Shown here piece by piece: positions 27,123 to 35,802 of a stretch of DNA of 64,000 nt. The notes under the pieces were generated by a model. That model ran no database searches. It saw only the letters and a program-made list of their open reading frames with translations, and was not told where the DNA came from. Source of the DNA: Marinobacter sp. S6332 (lineage in GTDB: Bacteria > Pseudomonadota > Gammaproteobacteria > Pseudomonadales > Oleiphilaceae); NCBI RefSeq assembly GCF_023016045.1, contig NZ_JALKAP010000014.1, positions 62,001 to 126,000 of the forward strand, given 5' to 3'. Positions within the stretch are counted from its first letter, which is position 1, and the number at the start of each line of letters is the position of its first letter. A program made the translations under genes and the position numbers.

Positions 27123-27566
27123 ATGCGTCACTACGAAATTGTATTTATGGTACACCCGGATCAGAGCGAGCAAGTGCCCGCGATGATCGAGCGTTATACC
27201 AGCCTCATCACTGAAGATGGCGGCAAGGTAGATCGTTTGGAAGATTGGGGCCGTCGTCACATGGCTTACCCGATCAACAAGATTCACAAGGCTCACTATG
27301 TGCTGATGAACGTTGAATGTTCACAGGCAGCTATGGACGAGCTGACTCACAACTTCCGGTTCAACGACGCCATTATCCGTGACTTGATTCTACGTCGCGA
27401 TGAAGCCGTTACTGATATGTCTCCGATGAAAGCCGCTGAGTCCCGTGAGGACCGTCGTTCCGGCGGAGATGATCGTCCGCGTCGTTCAGCTGAATCTTCT
27501 GATGATAGTCACGGCGAGCGCCAAGACGAGAATCAGACAGCTGAGTCTCAGGACGAAGAAGAGTAA
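27123..27566 (+). CDS. rpsF: 30S ribosomal protein S6
   Basis: S6 binds the 16S rRNA platform as a dimer with S18. The first ~100 residues ([19 protein letters not shown], then [18 protein letters not shown]) are standard. The protein then continues with a low-complexity tail rich in Asp, Glu, Arg and Ser and ends in DEEE, giving 147 residues in all. In E. coli the S6 C-terminus is extended with glutamates by RimK; a rimK gene is present at 56382 in this window, so the tail is the likely target. GTAGGGAGAACTC precedes the start. rpsR follows. Confidence 0.98.
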   Translation: MRHYEIVFMVHPDQSEQVPAMIERYTSLITEDGGKVDRLEDWGRRHMAYPINKIHKAHYVLMNVECSQAAMDELTHNFRFNDAIIRDLILRRDEAVTDMSPMKAAESREDRRSGGDDRPRRSAESSDDSHGERQDENQTAESQDEEE

Positions 27567-27591
27567 TTAACCGGAGTTGAGGAGTTACGTT

Positions 27592-27822
27592 ATGGCTCGT
27601 TTTTTCAGACGTCGTAAATTCTGCCGCTTCACGGCAGAAGGTGTTAAAGAGATCGATTACAAAGATCTGGACACCTTGAAAGGTTATGTCACAGAAACCG
27701 GCAAAATCGTGCCTAGCCGTATTACCGGCACAAAAGCACGTTATCAGCGTCAGCTGGCTACCGCTATCAAGCGCGCCCGCTACTTGGCACTGCTGCCGTA
27801 CTCGGACAGCCACGATAACTAA
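27592..27822 (+). CDS. rpsR: 30S ribosomal protein S18
   Basis: S18 pairs with S6 on the 30S platform. The 76-residue basic protein begins [17 protein letters not shown] and includes [32 protein letters not shown], the family core. The true start is ATG 27592 with GAGGAGTTACG upstream; an upstream frame extension from 27577 runs through the ribosome-binding site. The gene lies 25 bp after rpsF. Confidence 0.98.
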   Translation: MARFFRRRKFCRFTAEGVKEIDYKDLDTLKGYVTETGKIVPSRITGTKARYQRQLATAIKRARYLALLPYSDSHDN

Positions 27823-27848
27823 GTAACAGATAAACAGGACTTGGGACC

Positions 27849-28715
27849 ATGCGTGCACTGGCACAATTTGTAATGCGCGGTCCCCTGCAGGCCAGCGGGG
27901 TAGCGGCAGTAACAACTGCAGTACCTTTGCTGTTCTGGATAGGCGCAGCGGTTGTTGGTCTGGTTATTCTCAGACTCGGCATCAGTCAGGGGCTCAACAT
28001 CGGTCTTTGGGCACTGCTTCCAGCGCTTGGCTGGAGTGTGTTTGGAGGCGATCCGACGGCTTTGGCGGTGCTGCTGCAAGTGATGCTGATGGCATCCATG
28101 CTGAGAACAACGCTGTCCTGGGAGAGAGCCCTTTTAGGAGGGAGCTTTCTGGCGATCGTTATGGGGCTTGTCTTGCCCATGGCGTACCCCGGTCTGATGG
28201 ACGAGCTCGTTCGTGCCGGGGTTGGTTTTTACGAGCAGTACAATGCTGAAGTGGCCCGTTCGCTTGGGAGCGATCTCGAAACGGTTATACGGGACACCAT
28301 GAACGCCAGTATGGCCGGTAGTTATCTGGCAGTCGGCGTGGGCATGACAATGCTGGCAAGATCGTGGCAGTCGGGGTTGTACAACCCTGGCGGATTCCGC
28401 AAGGAATTCCACAGTCTCAAGCTGTCACCCGCGGTTACTGTTGTTCTTGCCGCCACCATGGTTTTTGGCCCGTTTCTAGGGTTGAATGCCATGTTGCTGG
28501 TTTGGGTAGCTGGAACGCCTATGTTTTTGGCGGGGCTGGCGCTTATTCATGGCATTGTCGGGCGTAAGAACCTAAGTAGTCAGTGGCTTGCAATGTTTTA
28601 CGTTGCGCTGGTTCTTCTGGGCCCAAGCCTGATGATTCTGTTAGTGGTTCTGGCTTTTGTGGATAGCTGGTTGGACATTCGGAGGCGAATAAAGCCTGCC
28701 GGGCCAGCTGAATAA
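27849..28715 (+). CDS. integral membrane protein between rpsR and rplI (DUF2232/YybS-like)
   Basis: The 288-residue product is very hydrophobic with about eight membrane segments and short polar loops; a soluble loop near residues 125-155 contains [19 protein letters not shown] membrane protein of the DUF2232 type sits at exactly this place (between rpsR and rplI) in Pseudomonas and relatives, and YybS is near rplI in Bacillus. That positional match is the main support for the family name. The function is unknown. The gene starts 26 bp after rpsR and ends 20 bp before rplI, so it is part of the ribosomal operon. Confidence 0.8.
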   Translation: MRALAQFVMRGPLQASGVAAVTTAVPLLFWIGAAVVGLVILRLGISQGLNIGLWALLPALGWSVFGGDPTALAVLLQVMLMASMLRTTLSWERALLGGSFLAIVMGLVLPMAYPGLMDELVRAGVGFYEQYNAEVARSLGSDLETVIRDTMNASMAGSYLAVGVGMTMLARSWQSGLYNPGGFRKEFHSLKLSPAVTVVLAATMVFGPFLGLNAMLLVWVAGTPMFLAGLALIHGIVGRKNLSSQWLAMFYVALVLLGPSLMILLVVLAFVDSWLDIRRRIKPAGPAE

Positions 28716-28735
28716 AGCACGAAGAGGTTAACGAG

Positions 28736-29182
28736 ATGGAAGTTATTCTGCTCGAGAAAGTTGCAAACCTTGGCACCTTGGGTGACAAAGTAAAAGTTAA
28801 GTCCGGTTACGGCCGTAATTTCCTGCTTCCGTATGGCAAGGCTGCGCCTGCTACCGAAGCAAACCTGAAGGCGTTTGAAGAGCGCCGTGCCGAGCTTGAG
28901 AAAGCTGCAGCCGAGAAGCTGTCAGCTGCTCAGTCCCGCGCTGAGGCTCTGGAAGGTGCATCCTTCACAGTAACCTCTAAAGCAGGTGATGAAGGCAAGC
29001 TGTTTGGCTCTATCGGTGTGCGTGATATTGCCGATGTGATCACAGCTGCAGGTACTGACGTTGAGAAGAGCGAAGTTCGCCTACCAGAAGGCCCGCTGCG
29101 GGCAACTGGCGAGTACGAAATCGAGCTTCACCTGCACTCTGATGTTGAAGTAACTGTAAAGCTGGCGGTTGTTGCCGAGTAA
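28736..29182 (+). CDS. rplI: 50S ribosomal protein L9
   Basis: L9 is an elongated two-domain protein that binds 23S rRNA helix 76. The 148-residue sequence has the N-terminal domain [36 protein letters not shown], a long connecting helix rich in Ala, Glu and Lys (residues ~45-75), and the C-terminal domain with [29 protein letters not shown] precedes the start. It is the last gene of the rpsF operon; hairpins follow. Confidence 0.98.
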   Translation: MEVILLEKVANLGTLGDKVKVKSGYGRNFLLPYGKAAPATEANLKAFEERRAELEKAAAEKLSAAQSRAEALEGASFTVTSKAGDEGKLFGSIGVRDIADVITAAGTDVEKSEVRLPEGPLRATGEYEIELHLHSDVEVTVKLAVVAE

Positions 29183-29237
29183 GCTGTCTTCTCCGGAAGC
29201 AGTGTCGGGCGAACCCCGGTCTCTGTAACACGCTGGT

Positions 29238-29273
29238 GGCTGTTAGCGAACTTCTCGGAATTCGCTAACAGCC
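29238..29273. terminator. hairpin downstream of rplI
   Basis: A perfect 13-bp stem (29238-29250 with 29261-29273) with a 10-base loop lies 55 bp after rplI. There is no T-run after it, so it may protect the 3' end or act with the next hairpin instead of terminating on its own. Confidence 0.5.
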
Positions 29274-29280
29274 AACCCAT

Positions 29281-29325
29281 CAGGCCCGAACCGTTTAATA
29301 CGGCTTTCGGGCCTGTTGCTTTCTG
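29281..29325 (+). terminator. intrinsic terminator between rplI and dnaB
   Basis: A 10-bp stem (29281-29290 with 29306-29315) is continued inside by CCG/CGG pairs (29291-29293, 29301-29303) and followed by TTGCTTTC. It probably ends the rpsF-rplI transcript before dnaB. Confidence 0.65.
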
Positions 29326-29411
29326 GTATGCTGTAACGCTCAAACCTCCTCCATTATTACGACCATCCATTTCCGGTGTCGTAGTAAGGCTGCTCAACTA
29401 AAGATGTATTC

Positions 29412-30818
29412 ATGGCCAAGCCTACTCTAAAACCTGCAATCACCGATCCGGAAACCAGCCGCATCAAAGTACCCCCCCATTCCGCAGAAGCGGAGCAGGC
29501 GGTGCTTGGTGGTCTTATGCTGGATAACCGCCGGTTTGATGAAATCACCGAGATTATTTCTGCCGTAGATTTCTACCGTCAGGATCACCGGTTGATTTTC
29601 GGTGCGGTTGAGCGTTTGGCCAGCGAGAACGAACCGCTCGACGTGGTTACTTTGGCAGAGTTTCTGGAGCGGGCCGGTGATATTGAAGACGCTGGCGGGT
29701 TGTCGTACCTAGCCGAACTTGCGGAGAAAACGCCGGGCGCTGCAAATATTCGCGCCTATGCCGAAATCGTTCGTGAGCGATCTATACTTCGGCAGCTTGT
29801 AGAGGTTTCCGGCAAGATTTCAGATTCTGCGTTTAACCCGCAAGGGCGAAACAGTAATGAAATTCTGGATGAAGCTGAACGAAATGTATTTCAGATTGCG
29901 GAGTCCCGAGTCAAAGAAGGCTCTGGCCCACAGTCTATCACTCCCATTCTTGCCAAAACCTTAACCCGCATTGAAGAGTTGTTTGAGTCTGGTGAGCAGA
30001 CAACTGGCCTGACCACGGGTTTCAGGGATCTGGATGAGCAAACATCCGGTATGCAGCCAGCCGATCTCATCATTGTTGCGGGTCGCCCCTCGATGGGTAA
30101 AACCACCTTCGCAATGAACATTGTCGAGAATGCGCTGATTAGCACGGGCACTCCGGTTCTGGTGTTCAGCATGGAAATGCCAGCCGATGCACTGGCTATG
30201 CGTATGCTTTCGTCTTTGGGCCGTATCGACCAAAGTAAGGTCCGCGCCGGCAAGCTTGAAGAAGACGACTGGCCTCGCTTGACCTCGGCTGTTAGCTTGC
30301 TGAAAGAGAAGCCTTTGTATATTGACGACACGCCAGGCCTAAGCCCTACCGAACTGCGTTCTCGTGCCCGTAGAATTGCCCGAGAGAACGACGGCAAAAT
30401 TGGCTTGATCATGGTGGATTACCTGCAGTTGATGCGTGTGCCCGGCAACACCGAAGGCCGAACGGCGGAGATCTCGGAAATTTCCCGGTCGTTGAAAGGT
30501 ATCGCCAAAGAGCTCAGTTGCCCTGTAGTTGCGCTTTCTCAGCTCAACCGGAGCCTTGAGCAGCGGCCGAACAAGCGCCCGATCAACTCTGACTTGAGGG
30601 AGTCAGGTGCGATAGAGCAGGATGCGGATGTCATCATGTTCGTCTATCGTGATGAGGTGTACAACGAAGACACGCCGGATAAAGGCATTGCTGAGATCAT
30701 CATCGGTAAGCAGCGTAATGGGCCTATTGGCACTATTCGTCTTGCCTTCATCGGCAAATATACAAAGTTTGAAGATTTGGCCCACGGCGACTACGGCGAT
30801 TATGGTGGTGAATACTGA
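29412..30818 (+). CDS. dnaB: replicative DNA helicase DnaB
   Basis: DnaB is the hexameric 5'-3' helicase of the replication fork. The 468-residue protein has an N-terminal helical domain (PPHSAEAEQAVLGGLMLDNRRFDEI) that contacts primase and a RecA-like C-terminal domain with Walker A IVAGRPSMGKTTFAMN, Walker B LIMVDYLQLM, and ALSQLNRSLEQRPNKRPINSDLRESGAIEQDAD. No intein is present. Its stop overlaps the alr start (TGATG), so the two are coupled. Confidence 0.98.
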   Translation: MAKPTLKPAITDPETSRIKVPPHSAEAEQAVLGGLMLDNRRFDEITEIISAVDFYRQDHRLIFGAVERLASENEPLDVVTLAEFLERAGDIEDAGGLSYLAELAEKTPGAANIRAYAEIVRERSILRQLVEVSGKISDSAFNPQGRNSNEILDEAERNVFQIAESRVKEGSGPQSITPILAKTLTRIEELFESGEQTTGLTTGFRDLDEQTSGMQPADLIIVAGRPSMGKTTFAMNIVENALISTGTPVLVFSMEMPADALAMRMLSSLGRIDQSKVRAGKLEEDDWPRLTSAVSLLKEKPLYIDDTPGLSPTELRSRARRIARENDGKIGLIMVDYLQLMRVPGNTEGRTAEISEISRSLKGIAKELSCPVVALSQLNRSLEQRPNKRPINSDLRESGAIEQDADVIMFVYRDEVYNEDTPDKGIAEIIIGKQRNGPIGTIRLAFIGKYTKFEDLAHGDYGDYGGEY

Positions 30819-31894
30819 TGCCGCGTAATACAACTGCTCGGATTGATTTGGACGCGCTGCGCAATAACTATCGCATAGCCTGTGAACGAGCGGGCAGTGC
30901 AAAGGCCATGGCGGTTGTGAAGGCTGACGGATACGGCCACGGCATTGCACAGGTTGCCTCTGCTCTGGCGGATGTTGCGCCCAAATACGCGGTTGCCTGT
31001 ATTGAAGAGGCCTTTGCTATTCGCACAGCAGGCCTCGTTCAATCAATAGTCTTGCTTCAGGGCGTCCATGCCGAAGGCGATTTGGCGGAGTGTGTGCACA
31101 ATCAATTTGAGCCAGTGCTGCACGGTGGGCATCAGCTGGAATGGTTGGAGCAGGGTAGCGCTATACCCGAGTTCTGGTTAAAGGTTAATACCGGAATGAA
31201 TCGCTTGGGTTTTCGGCCTGACGACTTGCCTGCGGTTATGGCAAGGCTGGAAAAGATAAGCGCCCTTGGTGGATTGCAAGGCTTTGTTAGCCATTTTGCC
31301 TGTGCTGACGACGAGAGCAGCGCAATGACAGCGTCCCAAACAGCCACCTTTGAGAAGGCAACCGCTCCTTGGCCCTCGTTTATGAGGAGCGTGGGTAACT
31401 CTGCTGCGCACTTTACTGCCGGACAACCATTATTTGACTGGAGCCGCCCCGGCATAATGCTTTATGGCGGATCACCGATCATCGGTAAGACCGGCCCCGA
31501 GTTGGGCCTTGAGCCTGTCATGACGCTCGAAGCGCCGCTCATTACTACCCGTGTTGTTAAGGCGGGCGAAAGTGTGGGCTACGGCGCTGGTTGGGTTGCG
31601 CAACGCGACACCCGGATGGGGATGGTAGCCATCGGCTACGGGGATGGTTATCCCCGTCATGCTGGCACCGATACCCCTGCTGCTATTGGTGGGCGCCGTA
31701 TTCGGCTGATCGGTCGGGTGTCGATGGATATGTTGGCTGTGGATCTGAGCAATGCGCCTGAGGCCCGCGAAGGGGATCTTGTTGAGCTATGGGGACACAC
31801 CGTTGGTGTTGATGAGGTTGCCAGCTGCGCTGGCACCATCTCTTACGAGTTGCTTACGGGAATTACCCGCAGAGTTCCTCGTATATGTCGGTAG
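30818..31894 (+). CDS. alr: alanine racemase
   Basis: Alr makes D-alanine for peptidoglycan. The 358-residue PLP enzyme has the cofactor lysine in AVVKADGYGHGI near residue 33, the NTGMNRLGF and SVGNSAAHF (as SVGNSAA) barrel motifs, the catalytic Tyr region SVGYGAGW, and GRVSMDMLAVDLS. It overlaps dnaB by one base. A short GCCTGAC/GTCAGGC palindrome at 31894-31909 sits between it and the convergent hypothetical gene. Confidence 0.97.
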   Translation: MPRNTTARIDLDALRNNYRIACERAGSAKAMAVVKADGYGHGIAQVASALADVAPKYAVACIEEAFAIRTAGLVQSIVLLQGVHAEGDLAECVHNQFEPVLHGGHQLEWLEQGSAIPEFWLKVNTGMNRLGFRPDDLPAVMARLEKISALGGLQGFVSHFACADDESSAMTASQTATFEKATAPWPSFMRSVGNSAAHFTAGQPLFDWSRPGIMLYGGSPIIGKTGPELGLEPVMTLEAPLITTRVVKAGESVGYGAGWVAQRDTRMGMVAIGYGDGYPRHAGTDTPAAIGGRRIRLIGRVSMDMLAVDLSNAPEAREGDLVELWGHTVGVDEVASCAGTISYELLTGITRRVPRICR

Positions 31895-31903
31895 CCTGAC
31901 TGG

Positions 31904-32260
31904 TCAGGCATCTTCCGGTTGATGAATAATTTCCTCGAGGAAATCGAGAATCGAGGCCAAGCTTCGGTCGTCCAACTTTTTGAGTACTTTGTGAACGACC
32001 ATTTTGCTGCCTTTTAGCATGCTGCTGATGCCTACTTTGGCCATGCTTAGCATCATTTTGCTGGCTTTTAGGCGCCGTAAAGGTTCGATGAAAAAGAAGT
32101 CCAGGCCTGCATCGGTCATATCTATGATTAAATTGTAGAGCTGGTCGATTGCTTCTTTATCGGCTTTACCGCGCCCGCGCAATTCTTCAACGGTATAGAG
32201 TGCACGGGTGCGCAGCTCATCGGGAATGGGTGCAACAATGTGGCTTTGCTGTTTCAGCAT
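31904..32260 (-). CDS. conserved-looking hypothetical protein
   Basis: I do not recognise this 118-residue protein. It is soluble and helical; it has no signal peptide or membrane segment. The middle is basic and Met-rich (LKASKMMLSMAKVGISSMLKGSKMVVHKVLKKL) in nature, and the C-terminus is acidic (LDFLEEIIHQPEDA). The start ATG at 32260 has AGGTAT upstream, and the codon use resembles the neighbours, so it looks like a real gene. It is convergent with alr and divergent from the RmlD-like gene, 9 bp from the alr stop. Confidence 0.7.
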   Translation of the reverse strand: MLKQQSHIVAPIPDELRTRALYTVEELRGRGKADKEAIDQLYNLIIDMTDAGLDFFFIEPLRRLKASKMMLSMAKVGISSMLKGSKMVVHKVLKKLDDRSLASILDFLEEIIHQPEDA

Positions 32261-32433
32261 GGCGATACCTAATTTTGTATGCTTCTGATAACGTTAATAA
32301 AAGTGATGCTGCCCAAGTGGTTATGACTGCATCCTGTTTCGAAAGGCATTGTATAAATTGATGGTGGCAAGCCATTGGCCAGACGGAGTTTTAAAACCGT
32401 CATATTAGTTATATCCGGAGGCATTGAGTTCTA

Positions 32434-33312
32434 GTGCATGTACTTGTTGTTCATGATTATGGTCCTTTGGGGAAGGTGCTTCTCGAGCGGCTTAGGGAGA
32501 CGTCTTTGCATGTGAGCCCTTTGCTGGTCAGTAATCCGAACAGCGCCGATCTTAGTGCTTTGGCGCAGTGGATTCCGGAAGATACAGACCTAGTGGTTAA
32601 TGCGCTGTGGTTGGCAGACCCCGAGGCCGCAGAGCGGGATCCCGAGGGTACACACAAGGTCGCTTTTTCTTTGCCGGTGGCCATCGCAGAATATGCCCGA
32701 GAGCGGGGCATTGCGTTGTTCCAATTGTCCTCTTGCTATGTGTTTGACGGGCGCAAGCAAACTGGTTATCTGGCATCCAATCCCGGCCAGCCAGTGAATG
32801 AATTAGGTAGCTGGCAGTGGGAGAGTGAACAAGCGCTACGCACGCTTTTGCCAAGACATATTATCTTGCGCACTGGTTGGAGCCTTAGTCGTTTTATACG
32901 CAAGGTTCAGAGGAGTACAGCGGCTGCCAACGAAGCCCTGACTCTGCCAGACAAGTGTGTGGGCCAGCCTGTATCTGTGGTAGACCTTGCCAGAGTAGTG
33001 ACCGCTATCATCCAGCAACTGGACTGTGGGGCGGAGGTGTGGGGTACTTACCAATATGCAGGTGCCGAGGAGATCAGTTTATATGAGTTGGGTCTAGCAA
33101 TCGCTGGCTTGCCGGGTATTCCTGAAGACCTTCACATAGTGGATGACATGCCGTCTTGGGGTGCGCTAGAGCCGCAAAACACAACACTGATTTGCACCAA
33201 AATCCGAAACACCTTTGGTATCAAACAGTTTCCTTGGCGCTCCGGGCTTGTAAACGAATTGGTGCTGTTGAAAGAAAATGCAGCGCGCTTGGAAGCCAGC
33301 AAGCCTGGCTGA
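32434..33312 (+). CDS. RmlD-like sugar-nucleotide reductase family protein, degenerate active site
   Basis: The 292-residue protein follows the fold of dTDP-4-dehydrorhamnose reductase: an N-terminal Rossmann strand (MHVLVVHDYGPLGKVLLERL), VVNALWLADPEAAE, and SSCYVFDGRKQTGY, close to the STDYVFDG motif. The nucleotide loop lacks the first glycines of GxxGxxG, and where the catalytic YxxxK should be the sequence reads LGSWQWESEQAL, without Tyr or Lys. It may bind a nucleotide sugar or have lost catalysis. The GTG start at 32434 lies 13 bases after GGAGG. No other polysaccharide gene is close. Confidence 0.75.
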   Translation: MHVLVVHDYGPLGKVLLERLRETSLHVSPLLVSNPNSADLSALAQWIPEDTDLVVNALWLADPEAAERDPEGTHKVAFSLPVAIAEYARERGIALFQLSSCYVFDGRKQTGYLASNPGQPVNELGSWQWESEQALRTLLPRHIILRTGWSLSRFIRKVQRSTAAANEALTLPDKCVGQPVSVVDLARVVTAIIQQLDCGAEVWGTYQYAGAEEISLYELGLAIAGLPGIPEDLHIVDDMPSWGALEPQNTTLICTKIRNTFGIKQFPWRSGLVNELVLLKENAARLEASKPG

Positions 33313-33343
33313 GTAACTTCAGCCGGTTGCGGCAAAGAGTTGT

Positions 33344-34099
33344 TTACTGCTGACAGCTCTGGCGGGAGAACTCCCGGGTTACTAACTGCAGAGCTTCAAC
33401 ATCCAGCAGCTCTACCTCACGGCCCCTCGCATGAATAATGCCTTGATTCTGGAACCGGGTAAAAACTCGGCTGACTGTCTCAACGGCAAGCCCTAAAAAG
33501 TTGGCGATGTCATTTCTAGCCATAGGCAGGCTGAAGTTGGTTGGTGACATGCGACGACGCTGGAAGCGGCTGGATAAAGACAAAAGTAACGACGCAATGC
33601 GTTCTTCTGCTGTATTTTTGCTAAGTAGCAAGGCCAACTGGTGGCTGTTCTGGATTTCTTGGCCCATTAGGCGAAACATGTGGTGCTGCAAATCCGGCAG
33701 CTTACCAGTAAGTTCCTCGAGCTTGTCGATTGGAAACTCGCACACGCTAGTGCGCTCAAGGGCTTTGGCAGTGCAAGCGTAGGATTCACCGCTCATACTA
33801 TCCAGACCAACCAGTTCACCGGGCATAAAAAAGCCTGTGACCTGCTCTTCACCACCCTCAGTAATAATCGACGTTTTCACCGAACCGCTTTTGACGGCAA
33901 AGCAGGAACGAAACGGCGTGCTCTGGTCAAAAATATGTTCGCCGCGATTATAAATTCGACCCTGCTGAACGATCTCTTCCAGCCTGCCTAAATCGTTCTC
34001 CTCAATAGCAAGCGGTAAGCACAGGTTGCTAAGGCTGCACTGTTGACAGGACGCTTTAAGGGGAGAGGCAGCTTGGCGAAATCTAATTGGTTGAGCCAT
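33344..34099 (-). CDS. anr: Anr/FNR-type oxygen-sensing transcription factor
   Basis: This CRP/FNR-family regulator (251 aa) should hold an oxygen-labile 4Fe-4S cluster and switch genes for low-oxygen growth. The N-terminal cysteines are C-x2-C-x5-C (SCQQCSLSNLCLPL) and a fourth lies in SVCEFPIDKLEEL, the set seen in FNR and Anr. The recognition helix reads LAVETVSRVFTRFQ with the E..SR residues that read TTGAT half-sites. I start at ATG 34099; a longer frame to a TTG at 34132 would run into a perfect FNR box that must be upstream DNA. It is convergent with the RmlD-like gene. Confidence 0.95.
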   Translation of the reverse strand: MAQPIRFRQAASPLKASCQQCSLSNLCLPLAIEENDLGRLEEIVQQGRIYNRGEHIFDQSTPFRSCFAVKSGSVKTSIITEGGEEQVTGFFMPGELVGLDSMSGESYACTAKALERTSVCEFPIDKLEELTGKLPDLQHHMFRLMGQEIQNSHQLALLLSKNTAEERIASLLLSLSSRFQRRRMSPTNFSLPMARNDIANFLGLAVETVSRVFTRFQNQGIIHARGREVELLDVEALQLVTREFSRQSCQQ

Positions 34100-34118
34100 T
34101 GGGGATAAACCATCCAAA

Positions 34119-34132
34119 TTGATGCAAATCAA
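34119..34132 (-). promoter_or_regulatory. perfect FNR/Anr box upstream of anr
   Basis: The sequence TTGATGCAAATCAA matches the consensus TTGAT-N4-ATCAA exactly and is palindromic in both half-sites. It ends 19 bases before the anr ATG, close enough to overlap or follow the promoter, which points to negative autoregulation by Anr. The inference of direction (repression) rests on position only. Confidence 0.85.
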
Positions 34133-34196
34133 ATTGCTACTCTAATACGCAGGAGTCGGTTTGCCAATGATTAAACGTAAGGAAAGACACCGACAG

Positions 34197-35132
34197 TTAG
34201 TGTCGGCGACCAGAACGAGATGCTTTGGATGCAGCCTTCTTCTCATTTAGCTTTGTTTCTTTCTCTGCCTCGGCCAGTGCGGTTTGCTCAATTTCGCGTT
34301 CCACCATCTCGGGGGTCTCCAGCGAGATTTTACCCAGAGTGCCAGCCCGGAACTCATTGAGCAGCACCTCGGAGACTTTGTTCAGGTCTGGTACGCCGCC
34401 GCGCCCTAGAAAGCGCCGCTTTGCTGCAATGCCGTCCATAAGGGCTAAGCCGTCTGCAGGCAGCTCATTGAAACCGTAACGAGCTTTCACCAGATCGGGA
34501 TAGGCTTCCAGCAGGTAATCGGCCTCAAACATGGCAATGTCTTCAAAATCCAATACAGAACTTCGTATGGCGCCAGTAATCGCAAGCCGATACCCGCAGG
34601 CTTCCGGCGAGAGTTTGGGCCAAAGGAACCCGGGTGTATCGTAAAGCAGAATGTTGTCCGGCAGTTTTATAGTTTGCTGTGCTTTAGTCACTGCCGGCTC
34701 ATTTCCGGTTTTAGCGGCCGGGCGCCCGGCAAGGGTGTTGATAAGCGTGGATTTGCCAACGTTGGGAATACCCAGAATCATTACCCGAAGAGCGCTCTTC
34801 TGGCGATCGTGGTTAGGTGTCATCTCACCGGCCAGACGGAGAATATCCAGAGCTTCACCGCGTTGGTTGTGGGTGAGCGTAATAGTTCTTACACCGCGCT
34901 CTTTTTCCAGCCAGGTTTGCCAGCGTGCTGTGACTTCGGGATCAGCCAGATCGCGCTTATTGAGAACCCTGATCAGTGGGGTGTCGCCGCGCAACGCTGG
35001 CACCAGTGGGTTTTCACTGCTGAAAGGAATGCGTGCATCTAGCACCTCAATAATGAGATCCATCTGAGGCATGATCTTTTTGATCTCCTTGCGGGCCTTA
35101 TGCATGTGCCCGGGAAACCAGTTGATAGCCAT
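34197..35132 (-). CDS. ylqF: ribosome biogenesis GTPase YlqF/RbgA family
   Basis: This 311-residue protein is a circularly permuted GTPase: the G4 motif NKRDL comes first (near residue 58), then G1 GIPNVGKST, then G3 DTPGFLWPK. The N-terminal INWFPGHMHKARKEI is the family signature. Bacillus RbgA acts in late 50S assembly; the gammaproteobacterial members are less studied. The last ~30 residues are rich in Lys, Arg and Ser (KAASKASRSGRRH). AGCGTAACA precedes the ATG, a weak site. The gene is divergent from the Spy-like gene. Confidence 0.92.
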   Translation of the reverse strand: MAINWFPGHMHKARKEIKKIMPQMDLIIEVLDARIPFSSENPLVPALRGDTPLIRVLNKRDLADPEVTARWQTWLEKERGVRTITLTHNQRGEALDILRLAGEMTPNHDRQKSALRVMILGIPNVGKSTLINTLAGRPAAKTGNEPAVTKAQQTIKLPDNILLYDTPGFLWPKLSPEACGYRLAITGAIRSSVLDFEDIAMFEADYLLEAYPDLVKARYGFNELPADGLALMDGIAAKRRFLGRGGVPDLNKVSEVLLNEFRAGTLGKISLETPEMVEREIEQTALAEAEKETKLNEKKAASKASRSGRRH

Positions 35133-35344
35133 TTGTTACGCTCCGAAAGTGGATGAATCGAGCCATTATGAAGGGGAATGACTAAACTTTCACACTTGTT
35201 TCAATGCGCTCGTGTGGCGGGTTTCGGGAGGGCTTGGCTCACAACCTGTACAAAAAGAAGGGATATCGGGGTGAAAAAAGGAGGTGGGATGCATTAGGGT
35301 ATGAGCCAGCTAGCCATTTAAACCAAATTGTTAATGGAGATTTT

Positions 35345-35788
35345 ATGACGCTCACAAAACTGTTCGGTACTGCTCTTGTTGCTTTGAGCCTTTCGGCACC
35401 CACGTTGGCCCAGCAAGCACCCGCAGGGCAGCCGGATCAGGTGGATCAATTGGCTCAGATGGTTGGGCTTTCTGAAGATCAGCAAAAAGAGATTCGCGGC
35501 ATTCTTGACGAAATGCAGGGTGAAATCGGTACGTTACGTGAAGAGGCCCGTGCCTTGCAGGAGCAAATGCAGGCTGAGATCAAAGCGGATTACGATGAAG
35601 GCGCCATTCGCGAACACGGGGAAGACCTTGGGGACGTGACCGGCGAGATTGCCGTGCTGTCAGCGCTCATGCAGGCCAAGGTGGATAGCGTGTTCACCCA
35701 AGAGCAGCGGGACGAGTTGGATAAGAAGATGCAACAGATGCGCCAGCAAATGCAGCAACAGCGCCAGATGATGCAGCAAGGGCAGTAA
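35345..35788 (+). CDS. Spy/CpxP-like periplasmic protein
   Basis: The 147-residue product has a signal peptide (MTLTKLFGTALVALSLSAPTLA) and a helical, charged mature part. MVGLSEDQQKEIRGIL and SVFTQEQRDEL resemble the LTxxQ repeats of the Spy/CpxP family, ATP-independent periplasmic chaperones or stress sensors. The C-terminal 20 residues consist almost entirely of Gln, Met and Arg. I start at ATG 35345, after GGAG; an in-frame extension to 35204 would hide the signal peptide. No two-component genes lie next to it. Confidence 0.75.
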   Translation: MTLTKLFGTALVALSLSAPTLAQQAPAGQPDQVDQLAQMVGLSEDQQKEIRGILDEMQGEIGTLREEARALQEQMQAEIKADYDEGAIREHGEDLGDVTGEIAVLSALMQAKVDSVFTQEQRDELDKKMQQMRQQMQQQRQMMQQGQ

Positions 35789-35802
35789 AGAATGTACTAA
35801 TG

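Noticed and set aside
26445..27296. 283-residue minus-strand frame
   Set aside because: It lies antisense to rlmB and the start of rpsF and through the rpsF leader; the product resembles no family.
29891..30412. 173-residue minus-strand frame inside dnaB
   Set aside because: dnaB is complete on the plus strand; the antisense product has no motif.
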